This document shows positions 1-6,668 of a stretch of 9,085 bases of DNA, piece after piece. A program made the translations under genes and the position numbers. Position 1 is the first letter of the stretch. Each line of letters starts with the position of its first letter. A model generated the notes under the pieces. It saw only the letters and a program-made list of their open reading frames with translations. It was not told the DNA's origin and did no database searches. The stretch lies in NCBI GenBank assembly GCA_002715545.1, contig PAZI01000032.1, positions 1 to 9,085 of the forward strand, in the 5' to 3' direction. Source of the DNA: Methanobacteriota archaeon. GTDB lineage: Archaea > Thermoplasmatota > Poseidoniia > Poseidoniales > SP79.

Positions 1-10
1 CCGTAGCCAT
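1..10 (-). CDS. Transketolase C-terminal subunit, first codons only (partial)
   Basis: Only the first three codons (Met-Ala-Thr) and one further base are inside the window, reading leftwards from an ATG at 10-8. The stop of the N-terminal transketolase gene lies 21 bases upstream in the same frame, and a GGAG sits at 25-22. In-frame GTG codons at 31-29 and 22-20 are alternative starts. Split transketolases are normally encoded N-subunit then C-subunit, and C-subunits often begin with a short Met-x-Ala-Thr-like segment, so the identity rests almost wholly on context. The partner subunit would carry the pyrimidine-binding and C-terminal domains that complete the ThDP active site at the dimer interface. 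Confidence 0.4.
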
Positions 11-31
11 CTCTTGAGGCACTCCGTCCAC

Positions 32-850
32 TCAAGACAATTCCTCCATCGCAGTGACCAGTTGCTCGTCACTAGGAGCAGCACCATGGAATGAAGGATT
101 GTTCTCCATGAAAGAGACTCCTTTTCCCTTGGTCGTTCGAGCGATGAGCACGGCAGGAGAGGAATCGCTGACCATTTCTTGGAAAGCGGATAGGACTGAA
201 GCGTGATCGTGCCCATCTACCTCAATGACCCTCCATCCGAAAGAATCCCACTTTGCCGAAAGATCGCCGAGTCGCATCTGTTCGTCTACGAAGTCATCAT
301 TCTGAATCCTGTTCCGATCAACAATCACATACACCCTCTCAACCTCATGATGGATGGCCGCCATCGCTGCTTCCCAGATTTGTCCTTCTTGGCACTCACC
401 GTCGCCCAACATCACCCATGTAGCTCTCTGGCTGTCCGTGAGGCTGGCAGCCATAGCCACGCCAAGTCCGAATGAAAGTCCCATTCCAAGTGAACCGCCA
501 CTGAAATCGACTCCAGGAGTCCATTTTGAATCGACATGACCCTGACAAATCGAACCAAGTGTACGAAAGCCTTCCAAGTCCTCCTCTGAGATATAGCCAT
601 GTTCAGCCAGCACAGCATACATCGCCGGACTAGCATGTCCTTTTGACAGAATGAATCGATCGCGATCATCCCACAAGGGGTCATCAGGACGATGATTCAG
701 TACCGATCCGTATAGGCAGACGATCAAGTCAATGGCTGAAAGAGAACCGCCTGGATGGCCAGCACCTGCGCGATGCGTCATGGCCACAATTCTGCGACGG
801 CATCTGAGTGCAGCAGAGGCAGTGTCAGATGATGCCTGGGTCGCCACCAA
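32..850 (-). CDS. Transketolase N-terminal subunit (ThDP-binding half)
   Basis: This 272-residue protein is the pyrophosphate-binding half of a split transketolase, which moves two-carbon ketol units between sugar phosphates in the non-oxidative pentose phosphate pathway; it is cytosolic. Visible family signatures, numbered from the TTG start, are GHPGGSLS (31-38), SKGH (69-72), the GGSLG turn (118-122) and the ThDP/Mg motif beginning GDGECQEGQ at 149 and ending at Asn180 in the DRN segment. About 270 residues is the usual length for this half, so it is complete. The start is TTG at 850 or GTG at 847; both leave the roughly 25-residue lead before GHPGG that the family normally has, and no strong Shine-Dalgarno decides between them. 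It begins 2 bases after the OPT transporter stop, so the two are very likely co-transcribed and perhaps translationally coupled. The C-terminal half appears to start at the window edge. Confidence 0.95.
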   Translation of the reverse strand: MVATQASSDTASAALRCRRRIVAMTHRAGAGHPGGSLSAIDLIVCLYGSVLNHRPDDPLWDDRDRFILSKGHASPAMYAVLAEHGYISEEDLEGFRTLGSICQGHVDSKWTPGVDFSGGSLGMGLSFGLGVAMAASLTDSQRATWVMLGDGECQEGQIWEAAMAAIHHEVERVYVIVDRNRIQNDDFVDEQMRLGDLSAKWDSFGWRVIEVDGHDHASVLSAFQEMVSDSSPAVLIARTTKGKGVSFMENNPSFHGAAPSDEQLVTAMEELS

Positions 851-852
851 AG

Positions 853-2991
853 TCAGGGCTCTGCCGACAGGTCTTCATCCTTACTTAACCCACGAGGAAC
901 AAGATTCTGCCTCAAACTCCTGATTGTGGCAAGTAGCATTTGTTGAAAGTCATGGACCCTACCATGTACTGAACGAACCAGGCCAGTCCGACACAGATAG
1001 ATACTCAGACCAACAAACCATGCGAAGAAGAGGCACGACAGAATTGCGCCCATGGGTTCGGTAGGCAACCAATCACTGGGAGGTGCGCCAAGGAAAATGA
1101 ACAATGCGATGAATACACCCATAATCGACTCGCCTGCAATGAAGCCAGCACCAACGAGTACGCGTCTAGCCTCTATTCGGGAGAGGGCTTGATCGATTGA
1201 TTGACCAGCATCCTCAGCACGCTGTTTTGCTAACTGATCCAGAGATGCAGCAATTAGGCCTCCTAGTGCAATAGGGACACTGAGATAGAGTGGGAGATAC
1301 AATCCGATTGCAACCGACATCACTGGCAGGCCAAGAACAATAATCAGAACGGCGATGACTGCACCTAACCCCACCATAGGGAGATTGATGTGCCCCCCGA
1401 AGACACCTTGAATGACTGCTCCGATTAATTCCGCCTGAGGGGCATCAAGTGCTCGTGAACAGTCGGCCAGAGCACCGCTTGCAAGATTGGGGTCTGCTAC
1501 TAATTCGGCAGCATTTCGCTGCTCACAATGCGTCTTCGTTATCCGAAAAGCTTCGTTCAGAAGATAGAGAACTGGTCCAATGACAATAGCTCCAACAACC
1601 ACGCCCAAGATTTCCGCAATCTGTTGTCGCCGCGGTGTTGCTCCAACCAAGTGGCCTGTCTTCAGATCCTGCATGACATCACCTGCAATCGCTGCCGACA
1701 CTGCTACGACTGAGGCAATAAGCAAGGTAGCGAACATCAACTCCTGTCTAGACAAGTCAAGAATAAGCCCTCCAACGACCCACACCAGTGCCGATGTGAA
1801 CAGCAGAGTCGCAATGGTCATCCCAGACACAGGTGAATTGGAAGAACCAACCACTCCTGCGATGTAGCCTGCAACTGCAGAGAAGAAGAAGGACATCAGG
1901 GCTAAGAACAGTGCACCAACGAGGCCAAGAATGACAGAACCAGTGCGCCAAGATTCGAATAAGAAGGTGCAAATAACGATTGCAATGCAAATGGAAAGCA
2001 CTAGGCGACCAGGGAGGTCCTCCTCTAGGCGCCCACCAGGTTCATCTCCAGATGAGGAAGAAAGTGCTTTACGCAATCCTGTGAAGATGGTTCTGCGCAT
2101 CGAGAACAGTGTCCAAACCCCACCAACCACCATGGCACCAACTCCCGCATACCTAACCTGTTCCTTCCACACATACCCGAATTGATCCACAACACTCGCA
2201 TCGGCCCCTAAAGCAGGATATCCATATGCAAGGCCAATCACAGGGACCATCACAACGAAACCAATGAAGCCTCCAAGCAGAATGAACGAAGCGATACGTA
2301 AGCCAACGATTGTTCCTACAGACATAAGCGCTAACGATAATTCACTACCTCCGTAGAACCGCAAATTTCCAAATCCAATACCATGCTCTACCTTCTCTTC
2401 TGCGACTCGAAAGCCCTTGACAAACCAACCATAAATCGCCCCGATTCCAAGGGCGTAGAGAATTGTTCGCAACCCCGAACCACCCTCTTCACCGGCCGCA
2501 AGCACCTCTCGGCACGCAACACCTTCTGGATATGGAAGGGCTTCCTCGACGATGAAGATACGTCGTAGAGAAATCGTGAACATCGTACCCAACAATCCAC
2601 CAAGCATGGCAACGATGAACGTGTCAAGCAACTGTATCTCGCTCCAAATTCCCATCACTAGAAGAGCAGGAATGGTGAAGATCACACCTGCAGCTAATGA
2701 TTCGCCTGCAGAAGCCATGGTTTGGACAACGTTGTTCTCAAGAATCGAGACCTCTTTGAACTCAAAACGCCGTCCACCTATCGTGAATTCAGGAAGTCGT
2801 TCCATGCTCCGAAGCACGAGCATTGAGATCACTGCTGCTGGGATTGATGCCGAAACTGTAAGACCTACTTTCAATCCAAGATAAGCATTGGCTGCTGTCA
2901 TCAACACTCCGAGCACAATACCAACAAGAATAGCCCTGAGAGTGAGTTCAGCAGGTTCATCGTCAACGAGTAGCGCACTCGTTGCCGACAT
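853..2991 (-). CDS. OPT-family oligopeptide transporter
   Basis: This 712-residue polytopic membrane protein belongs to the OPT (oligopeptide transporter/YSL) family, which takes up small peptides or metal chelates, probably driven by an ion gradient. Numbered from the ATG at 2991, family signatures are NAYLGLKVGLTVSAS (35-49), ENNVVQTMASAGES (85-98), LPYPEGVAC (152-160), SSNSPVSGMTI (383-393), GDVMQDLKTGHLVGATP (437-453), GLYLPLYLSVPI (563-574) and GESIMGV (620-626). Many hydrophobic segments run throughout, and a charged cytoplasmic-like loop lies near 308-328. The length is typical of prokaryotic members. A GTG at 3015 would add eight residues but pushes into the divergent promoter region, so the ATG is preferred; a TATA-like ATTAAG lies about 26 bases upstream of it, consistent with a leaderless message. 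The substrate cannot be read from the sequence; peptides are the default guess. It leads a minus-strand operon with the transketolase genes. Confidence 0.94.
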   Translation of the reverse strand: MSATSALLVDDEPAELTLRAILVGIVLGVLMTAANAYLGLKVGLTVSASIPAAVISMLVLRSMERLPEFTIGGRRFEFKEVSILENNVVQTMASAGESLAAGVIFTIPALLVMGIWSEIQLLDTFIVAMLGGLLGTMFTISLRRIFIVEEALPYPEGVACREVLAAGEEGGSGLRTILYALGIGAIYGWFVKGFRVAEEKVEHGIGFGNLRFYGGSELSLALMSVGTIVGLRIASFILLGGFIGFVVMVPVIGLAYGYPALGADASVVDQFGYVWKEQVRYAGVGAMVVGGVWTLFSMRRTIFTGLRKALSSSSGDEPGGRLEEDLPGRLVLSICIAIVICTFLFESWRTGSVILGLVGALFLALMSFFFSAVAGYIAGVVGSSNSPVSGMTIATLLFTSALVWVVGGLILDLSRQELMFATLLIASVVAVSAAIAGDVMQDLKTGHLVGATPRRQQIAEILGVVVGAIVIGPVLYLLNEAFRITKTHCEQRNAAELVADPNLASGALADCSRALDAPQAELIGAVIQGVFGGHINLPMVGLGAVIAVLIIVLGLPVMSVAIGLYLPLYLSVPIALGGLIAASLDQLAKQRAEDAGQSIDQALSRIEARRVLVGAGFIAGESIMGVFIALFIFLGAPPSDWLPTEPMGAILSCLFFAWFVGLSIYLCRTGLVRSVHGRVHDFQQMLLATIRSLRQNLVPRGLSKDEDLSAEP

Positions 2992-3012
2992 GGTTCCGCG
3001 AAAGTGAATGGA

Positions 3013-3021
3013 CACTTAATG
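3013..3021 (-). promoter_or_regulatory. TATA-like element upstream of the OPT gene
   Basis: Reading leftwards, an AT-rich CATTAAG-type stretch is centred near 3017, about 26 bases upstream of the OPT ATG at 2991. That is the spacing expected of an archaeal TATA box if the transcript starts at or next to the start codon. No Shine-Dalgarno precedes the ATG, which fits a leaderless message. The match to the archaeal consensus is weak. Confidence 0.3.
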
Positions 3022-3022
3022 A

Positions 3023-3037
3023 GGTCGAATATCGGCC
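3023..3037. promoter_or_regulatory. Imperfect 15-bp palindrome, candidate operator
   Basis: The sequence GGTCGAATATCGGCC is an inverted repeat with six Watson-Crick pairs (three on each side of a TAT/AT-rich centre, interrupted by one T-G wobble). It sits between the two TATA-like boxes in the 84-bp divergent spacer, where a bound regulator could affect both the transporter and the ATPase. Its function is inference. Confidence 0.28.
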
Positions 3038-3046
3038 GCACTTGCG

Positions 3047-3056
3047 TTGAAATACT
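3047..3056 (+). promoter_or_regulatory. TATA-like element upstream of the P-type ATPase gene
   Basis: The AT-rich stretch TTGAAATACT is centred about 25 bases upstream of the chosen ATG at 3076, the distance expected for a leaderless archaeal transcript. The only GGAG nearby (3057-3060) is 15 bases from the ATG, too far for a normal Shine-Dalgarno. This spacing supports the ATG at 3076 over the longer reading frame from 3004. The consensus match is modest. Confidence 0.33.
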
Positions 3057-3075
3057 GGAGACTAGACGGTCCACC

Positions 3076-5910
3076 ATGTTGGAAGATCCTGTTCTGGGTC
3101 ATACGTCCACTGTCGAGAACATTAGCAAGTTGCTTGACACCGCACCAATAAACGGTCTCAACACGAAAGAGGTTGACAAACGACGCAGTAGACATGGGCT
3201 GAACAAATTGGACGAAGCTGAGCAGGATCCATGGTGGCATCTATTCCTCAGCCAGTTCAACGACCCCCTGATCTACATGCTAATGATAGCTAGCATCATT
3301 TCGGCCTTCCTCGGCGAGTGGGGTGATGCAATCTTCATCTGGATCGTCCTCATGGCCAACTCAGCCTTCGGCTATTGGATGGAATCGAATGCAGAACAGG
3401 CCATGCAGGCACTGAACGATATGACCATTGCCAAATGCGTGGTCATTCGAGACGGCAATGAATCAATCATCGAAAGTGAGATGCTTGTACCTGGTGATCT
3501 CGTGAAGATCACTGCCGGAATGAATGTGCCTGCAGATATCCGCATCATCGAGGCGGGGCGCCTGAGGGCCGACGAATCCGCCCTCACCGGTGAATCGGAG
3601 CCCGTTGACAAAAACAGTGACGAAGTAGAGGAGAAGGCCTTGGTCCACGAGCGATCCTGCATCCTTCACATGGGTACAAATGTGGTCAATGGCCGAGGAC
3701 TCGGTCTAGTCTACCTGACAGGTATGTCAACCCAACTTGGCCAGATAGCTGGCGGCGTTGCCGCTGCTGAAATGCCAAAGACACCCCTCGAGGTGAAGTT
3801 AGGGTCGCTGGGTAAATTCCTAGCAGTCGTTGCAGGTGTAATCTCCATTCTTCTCGTAATCATCGAGATCATGTGGGCACTACTTGGAGCGCCCCAAGCA
3901 GATTTGAAGCTAGTTCTCTTTGACAACCTTCTCGTCGCCGTGGCGATTTTCGTCGCAATTGTTCCTGAAGGCTTACCAATCATTCTGATCATCACGTTAG
4001 CACTTGGAATGAGAAATATGGCCAGACACAAGGCCATCATCCGGCGCATGAAAGCCGTAGAGACATTAGGCTCAACAACCGTGATCTGCACAGATAAGAC
4101 GGGAACACTCACAATGAATCAGATGACTGTCAGGAAGGTAAGCCTGGACGGGAAGCTCTACAAGATCGACCATGAGGGAATCTCTGCACAACTGACACGA
4201 GGGAATCAGGCTCTCAGCGGTGATGAACAGGCAGAGGTCCTTTCGACAGATTCGGCAACCTCGCTACTGCGCTGTGCATCCCTTTGCCACTCTGCATCGT
4301 TGGGCATCAACGACGACCAAGAATGGGGGGGTATCGGCGACCCGACAGATGTTGCGTGTGCCCTTCTGGGAGCTAGATTGAGTGATGTTCATGATAAGAA
4401 TGTCAAGAACTATCCAAAGATTATCGAGCATCCATTTGATTCAGAGAGAAAGTGTATGTCAACTGCGCACAAGTGTAAGGACACAGATGACATCCTGATC
4501 CTTGTCAAGGGGGCGCTCTCAGAGCTCATGCCGCACATCACCACCATTCGAACTGCAGAGGGAGATATGCCTTACACTGCAGAGCATGTTGCCTCTATTC
4601 ATGCAATGCATGAGAAGATGGCTCGTTCAGCCCTCCGCGTTCTTTCTTTCTGCGAGCGTTCGGTGCCTAAGAAGAGCATCGACCTTTCTAACGCTGAAGA
4701 GGTTGAAACGAATCTCACTCTGATAGGTATTGTCGGCATAATGGACCCACCTCGTCCAGAGGTACCCGATGCTATCGCCGAGTGCCAGCAGGCTGGTATC
4801 AATGTGAAGATGATCACAGGTGATACGCGTCTGACTGCTGAAGCGATTGCGAGGGAAGTGGGAATAGTGCTGCCCGGTGAAATGCCCATTTCACTCACTG
4901 GCCAGGAACTGGCGGAACTGGATGACGAGCAGCTTGATGCAATTATTGAGGACGTAGACGTTTTCAGCCGCGTCACACCATATCAGAAGAGCCGAATTGT
5001 CGAGAGACTACAGAAACGCGGCGAAGTCGTTGCGATGACAGGAGATGGGGTGAACGATGCAACCGCTTTGTCTCTCTCAAACATAGGAATTGCCATGGGA
5101 GTTTCGGGAACTGATGTCGCGCGCGATGCAGCCGACATGGTCCTGCAGGATGATAATTTTGCCAACATCGTTAGAGCTGTTGAAGAAGGGAGGAAAATCT
5201 ATCAGAATATTCGCAACTTCGTGCGCTATCAGATTTCGACAAACGTCGCTGCCGTGTGCATCATCTTCCTGACAGCCTTCGTCTTCAGGTGGCCCCTGCC
5301 ACTGACTGCTACACAGATTCTTGTCATCAATATCCTGATGGATGGTCCGCCGGCTGTTGCTCTAGGGATGGAGAAGAATCACGGGCCTGTCATGAACAAA
5401 CCACCACGTCCCGTGAAGGAAGGATTACCATCTCAGTTTGATACTGCATTGATTCTGTTCCTCGGTGGCGTCATGATGCTCGGAACAGTGCTGATCTATT
5501 ACCTTGTGGCCATGCATGATGGATACGACCTCAAGGAGATGGGGAGGCAAGGGCTCGAAGCCCCCGCTCGTGCAATGACTGCCACCTTCACCGTGTTCAT
5601 ACTGTTCCAGTTGTTCAATGTCATGAACTGTCGATCGAACACCGAGAGTGTGTTGAGCCTAGGTCTCTTCTCAAACCGAGCGATCAATTACTCTTTGGTG
5701 ATCTGTCTCTGCCTGCTCTTCCTATGCATAGAAGGAGCAGGCATACCACTCATTGGAGGCCTAACAATAGGTAGTTTCCTCAGCACGACACATCTCGGAG
5801 CTACTGATCTTTGGGCGCTACTGTTTGTGACTGCAGCAGTGGTGCTCATCATCGAAGAGTTCCGAAAATTATGGGCTCGGAACGATTGGCTTGGCACCCG
5901 CCCAGATTGA
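3076..5910 (+). CDS. P-type (P2A) cation ATPase, SPCA/PMR1-like calcium pump
   Basis: This 944-residue membrane pump couples ATP hydrolysis to cation transport, most likely export of Ca2+. Numbered from the ATG at 3076 it has an N-terminal cation-ATPase domain, M1-M2, the actuator TGES (171-174), M4 PEGLP (297-301), the phosphorylated Asp340 in DKTGTLT, the nucleotide-domain KGA (478-480), the hinge TGDGVNDA starting at Thr655, and M5-M10. Ion-site residues fit the one-site type: Glu298 (M4), Asn752 and Asp756 (M6) correspond to SERCA site II, while the SERCA M5 Glu771 position is Ala726 and the M8 Glu908 position is Gln845. The M6 segment INILMDGPPAVALG and the following KPPRP resemble PMR1/SPCA pumps. 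The PMR1 Gln783 position linked to Mn2+ selectivity is Val761, which argues for Ca2+ over Mn2+. A start at 3004 would add 24 unrelated residues and overlap the divergent gene's upstream region. Na+ or other cations cannot be excluded. It is divergent from the OPT gene and convergent with the DOHH-like gene. Confidence 0.95.
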   Translation: MLEDPVLGHTSTVENISKLLDTAPINGLNTKEVDKRRSRHGLNKLDEAEQDPWWHLFLSQFNDPLIYMLMIASIISAFLGEWGDAIFIWIVLMANSAFGYWMESNAEQAMQALNDMTIAKCVVIRDGNESIIESEMLVPGDLVKITAGMNVPADIRIIEAGRLRADESALTGESEPVDKNSDEVEEKALVHERSCILHMGTNVVNGRGLGLVYLTGMSTQLGQIAGGVAAAEMPKTPLEVKLGSLGKFLAVVAGVISILLVIIEIMWALLGAPQADLKLVLFDNLLVAVAIFVAIVPEGLPIILIITLALGMRNMARHKAIIRRMKAVETLGSTTVICTDKTGTLTMNQMTVRKVSLDGKLYKIDHEGISAQLTRGNQALSGDEQAEVLSTDSATSLLRCASLCHSASLGINDDQEWGGIGDPTDVACALLGARLSDVHDKNVKNYPKIIEHPFDSERKCMSTAHKCKDTDDILILVKGALSELMPHITTIRTAEGDMPYTAEHVASIHAMHEKMARSALRVLSFCERSVPKKSIDLSNAEEVETNLTLIGIVGIMDPPRPEVPDAIAECQQAGINVKMITGDTRLTAEAIAREVGIVLPGEMPISLTGQELAELDDEQLDAIIEDVDVFSRVTPYQKSRIVERLQKRGEVVAMTGDGVNDATALSLSNIGIAMGVSGTDVARDAADMVLQDDNFANIVRAVEEGRKIYQNIRNFVRYQISTNVAAVCIIFLTAFVFRWPLPLTATQILVINILMDGPPAVALGMEKNHGPVMNKPPRPVKEGLPSQFDTALILFLGGVMMLGTVLIYYLVAMHDGYDLKEMGRQGLEAPARAMTATFTVFILFQLFNVMNCRSNTESVLSLGLFSNRAINYSLVICLCLLFLCIEGAGIPLIGGLTIGSFLSTTHLGATDLWALLFVTAAVVLIIEEFRKLWARNDWLGTRPD

Positions 5911-5920
5911 ATCACATCGT

Positions 5921-6376
5921 TCATCCGTGAACATGATTGAAGAGATCCAATGCAACTTCGCAGGATTCTGCAATCTCAGGCCTTGGATGGAGAAGGTGTT
6001 TCTCAAGCAGCGGGATGCTTGAGGGTTCACCAATGGCGCCAAGTGCCTCAGCTGCTTCATGGCGTACCATGACATGTTCATCCTCGTCATCAAGAATCGC
6101 CATCAACACGTCAACAACCTCTGGACGCTGCATCTGGCCGAGGACATATGCCGCCTCATGACGAAGCAGCGCAGATGACGAAGTGAAGGCCTCACATATG
6201 TCCATTGCTGCAGACGCACCTCCAATATCACGAAGAGCAAACAGAGCCCTCATACGCGTGAACATGCGAGTATCTTCATCGATGAGAGAAAGGCGAAGGT
6301 GTTCACGGTCTGTTTCCTTAGCAGGAGGAGCTGGGTCGACAGAGCCATGTATTGACACCTCAGGACGCTTCATCAT
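5921..6376 (-). CDS. Half-size deoxyhypusine hydroxylase-like HEAT protein
   Basis: This 151-residue helical-repeat protein carries the two signatures of one half of deoxyhypusine hydroxylase (DOHH), the di-iron enzyme that hydroxylates deoxyhypusine on eIF5A. Numbered from the ATG at 6376, they are RHEAAYVLGQMQ (His73-Glu74) and VRHEAAEALGAIG (His106-Glu107), 33 residues apart as in eukaryotic DOHH. Known DOHH is about 300 residues, made of two such halves, with four His-Glu pairs binding two irons. The N-terminal stretch SVDPAPPA (12-19) resembles the linker before the second half of animal DOHH as I recall it, and the ending ESCEVALDLF resembles that half's end, so this looks like the C-terminal half alone. 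An in-frame stop at 6400-6398 precedes it, so the first half is not upstream in this frame. TTG at 6379 and ATG at 6373 are alternative starts. A dimer could rebuild a four-ligand-pair site. The alternative is a generic HEAT-repeat scaffold of the phycobilin-lyase type, but the HE motif match is specific. Confidence 0.85.
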   Translation of the reverse strand: MMKRPEVSIHGSVDPAPPAKETDREHLRLSLIDEDTRMFTRMRALFALRDIGGASAAMDICEAFTSSSALLRHEAAYVLGQMQRPEVVDVLMAILDDEDEHVMVRHEAAEALGAIGEPSSIPLLEKHLLHPRPEIAESCEVALDLFNHVHG

Positions 6377-6460
6377 CAAAGACCAATATGGGGTGCTTCA
6401 TCAAGTCGGCGATTCAGTTCGACCGACAAACTCCATGAATGGGCACTCCTTGGAGGTCAC
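6377..6460. other. Divergent spacer between the DOHH-like gene and the zinc-protein gene
   Basis: These 84 bp separate two divergent genes and must hold both promoters. No convincing TATA box is visible on either strand at the usual distance. The plus side ends with a Shine-Dalgarno. An inverted repeat of 5 bases per arm (GTCGG at 6405-6409, CCGAC at 6423-6427) with a 13-base gap is present but too short to call. Confidence 0.4.
6452..6457 (+). promoter_or_regulatory. Shine-Dalgarno GGAGGT before the 65-residue gene
   Basis: A GGAGGT lies 3 bases before the ATG at 6461. It is a near-perfect complement to the 3' end of 16S rRNA but with short spacing, and it favours 6461 over the in-frame ATGs at 6476 and 6503. 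It is the strongest ribosome-binding signal in the window. Confidence 0.5.
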
Positions 6461-6658
6461 ATGGTCCATCCAGAGATGTGCCTTGAACCCGAGACAGAGC
6501 AGATGGGAATCAGGTGCACTGTCTGCGAGAAGAGGCTGACATTTGGCAAGGCATTAGTTATCGATGAACGATATTACTGCTGGGAACATTACCTCCAGGT
6601 CACCGGCATCACACCCGCTACCGAAGGTAGAGAGAACGATCCACGGATGCTTGAGTAG
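6461..6658 (+). CDS. Small CxxC/CxxH putative zinc-binding protein
   Basis: This 65-residue protein is not one I recognise. Cys19 and Cys22 (CTVC) and, 17 residues later, Cys40 and His43 (CWEH) form a C-x2-C-x17-C-x2-H pattern that would bind one zinc ion, with a short aromatic beta-hairpin-like stretch between the pairs (RYYCWEHY). This resembles half a LIM or treble-clef finger, although the order of the last two ligands differs from LIM. A fifth cysteine, Cys7, lies outside the pattern. The start is supported by a GGAGGT just upstream. The gene ends 10 bases before the PriS ATG, so the two are almost certainly co-transcribed. Because this PriS has no cysteine at all, a role as a separate zinc accessory to primase is an attractive but unproven idea. 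The overlapping frame that runs into PriS from 6564 gives a low-complexity, non-conserved-looking extension and is not preferred. Confidence 0.68.
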   Translation: MVHPEMCLEPETEQMGIRCTVCEKRLTFGKALVIDERYYCWEHYLQVTGITPATEGRENDPRMLE

Positions 6659-6668
6659 TCGATCACCC

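Noticed and set aside
2992..3015. GTG start at 3015 for the OPT transporter
   Set aside because: It adds only eight unconserved residues and would overlap the divergent regulatory region; the ATG at 2991 has a TATA-like box at leaderless distance.
3004..3018. Similarity between the sequence at 3004 and at 6435 (both like tgaatgg-cact)
   Set aside because: Only about a dozen bases match, with mismatches, and there is no further shared flank; judged chance.
3004..3075. N-terminal extension of the ATPase reading frame from 3004
   Set aside because: The 24 extra residues do not resemble the family N terminus, overlap the upstream region of the divergent OPT gene, and lack a suitable ribosome-binding site; the ATG at 3076 fits better.
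5911..5920. Terminator between the convergent ATPase and DOHH-like genes
   Set aside because: The gap is 10 bp with no T-run or stable stem on either strand.
6405..6427. GTCGG/CCGAC inverted repeat as an operator
   Set aside because: Arms of 5 bases with a 13-base gap are expected by chance at this length.
5937..6539. Plus-strand open frames across the DOHH-like gene
   Set aside because: They are serine- and arginine-rich shadows of the minus-strand gene with no recognisable motifs or ribosome-binding sites.
6564..6668. Long start for PriS at 6564
   Set aside because: The 35 added residues look non-conserved and overlap the 65-residue zinc-protein gene; recognisable PriS sequence starts at the ATG at 6669.
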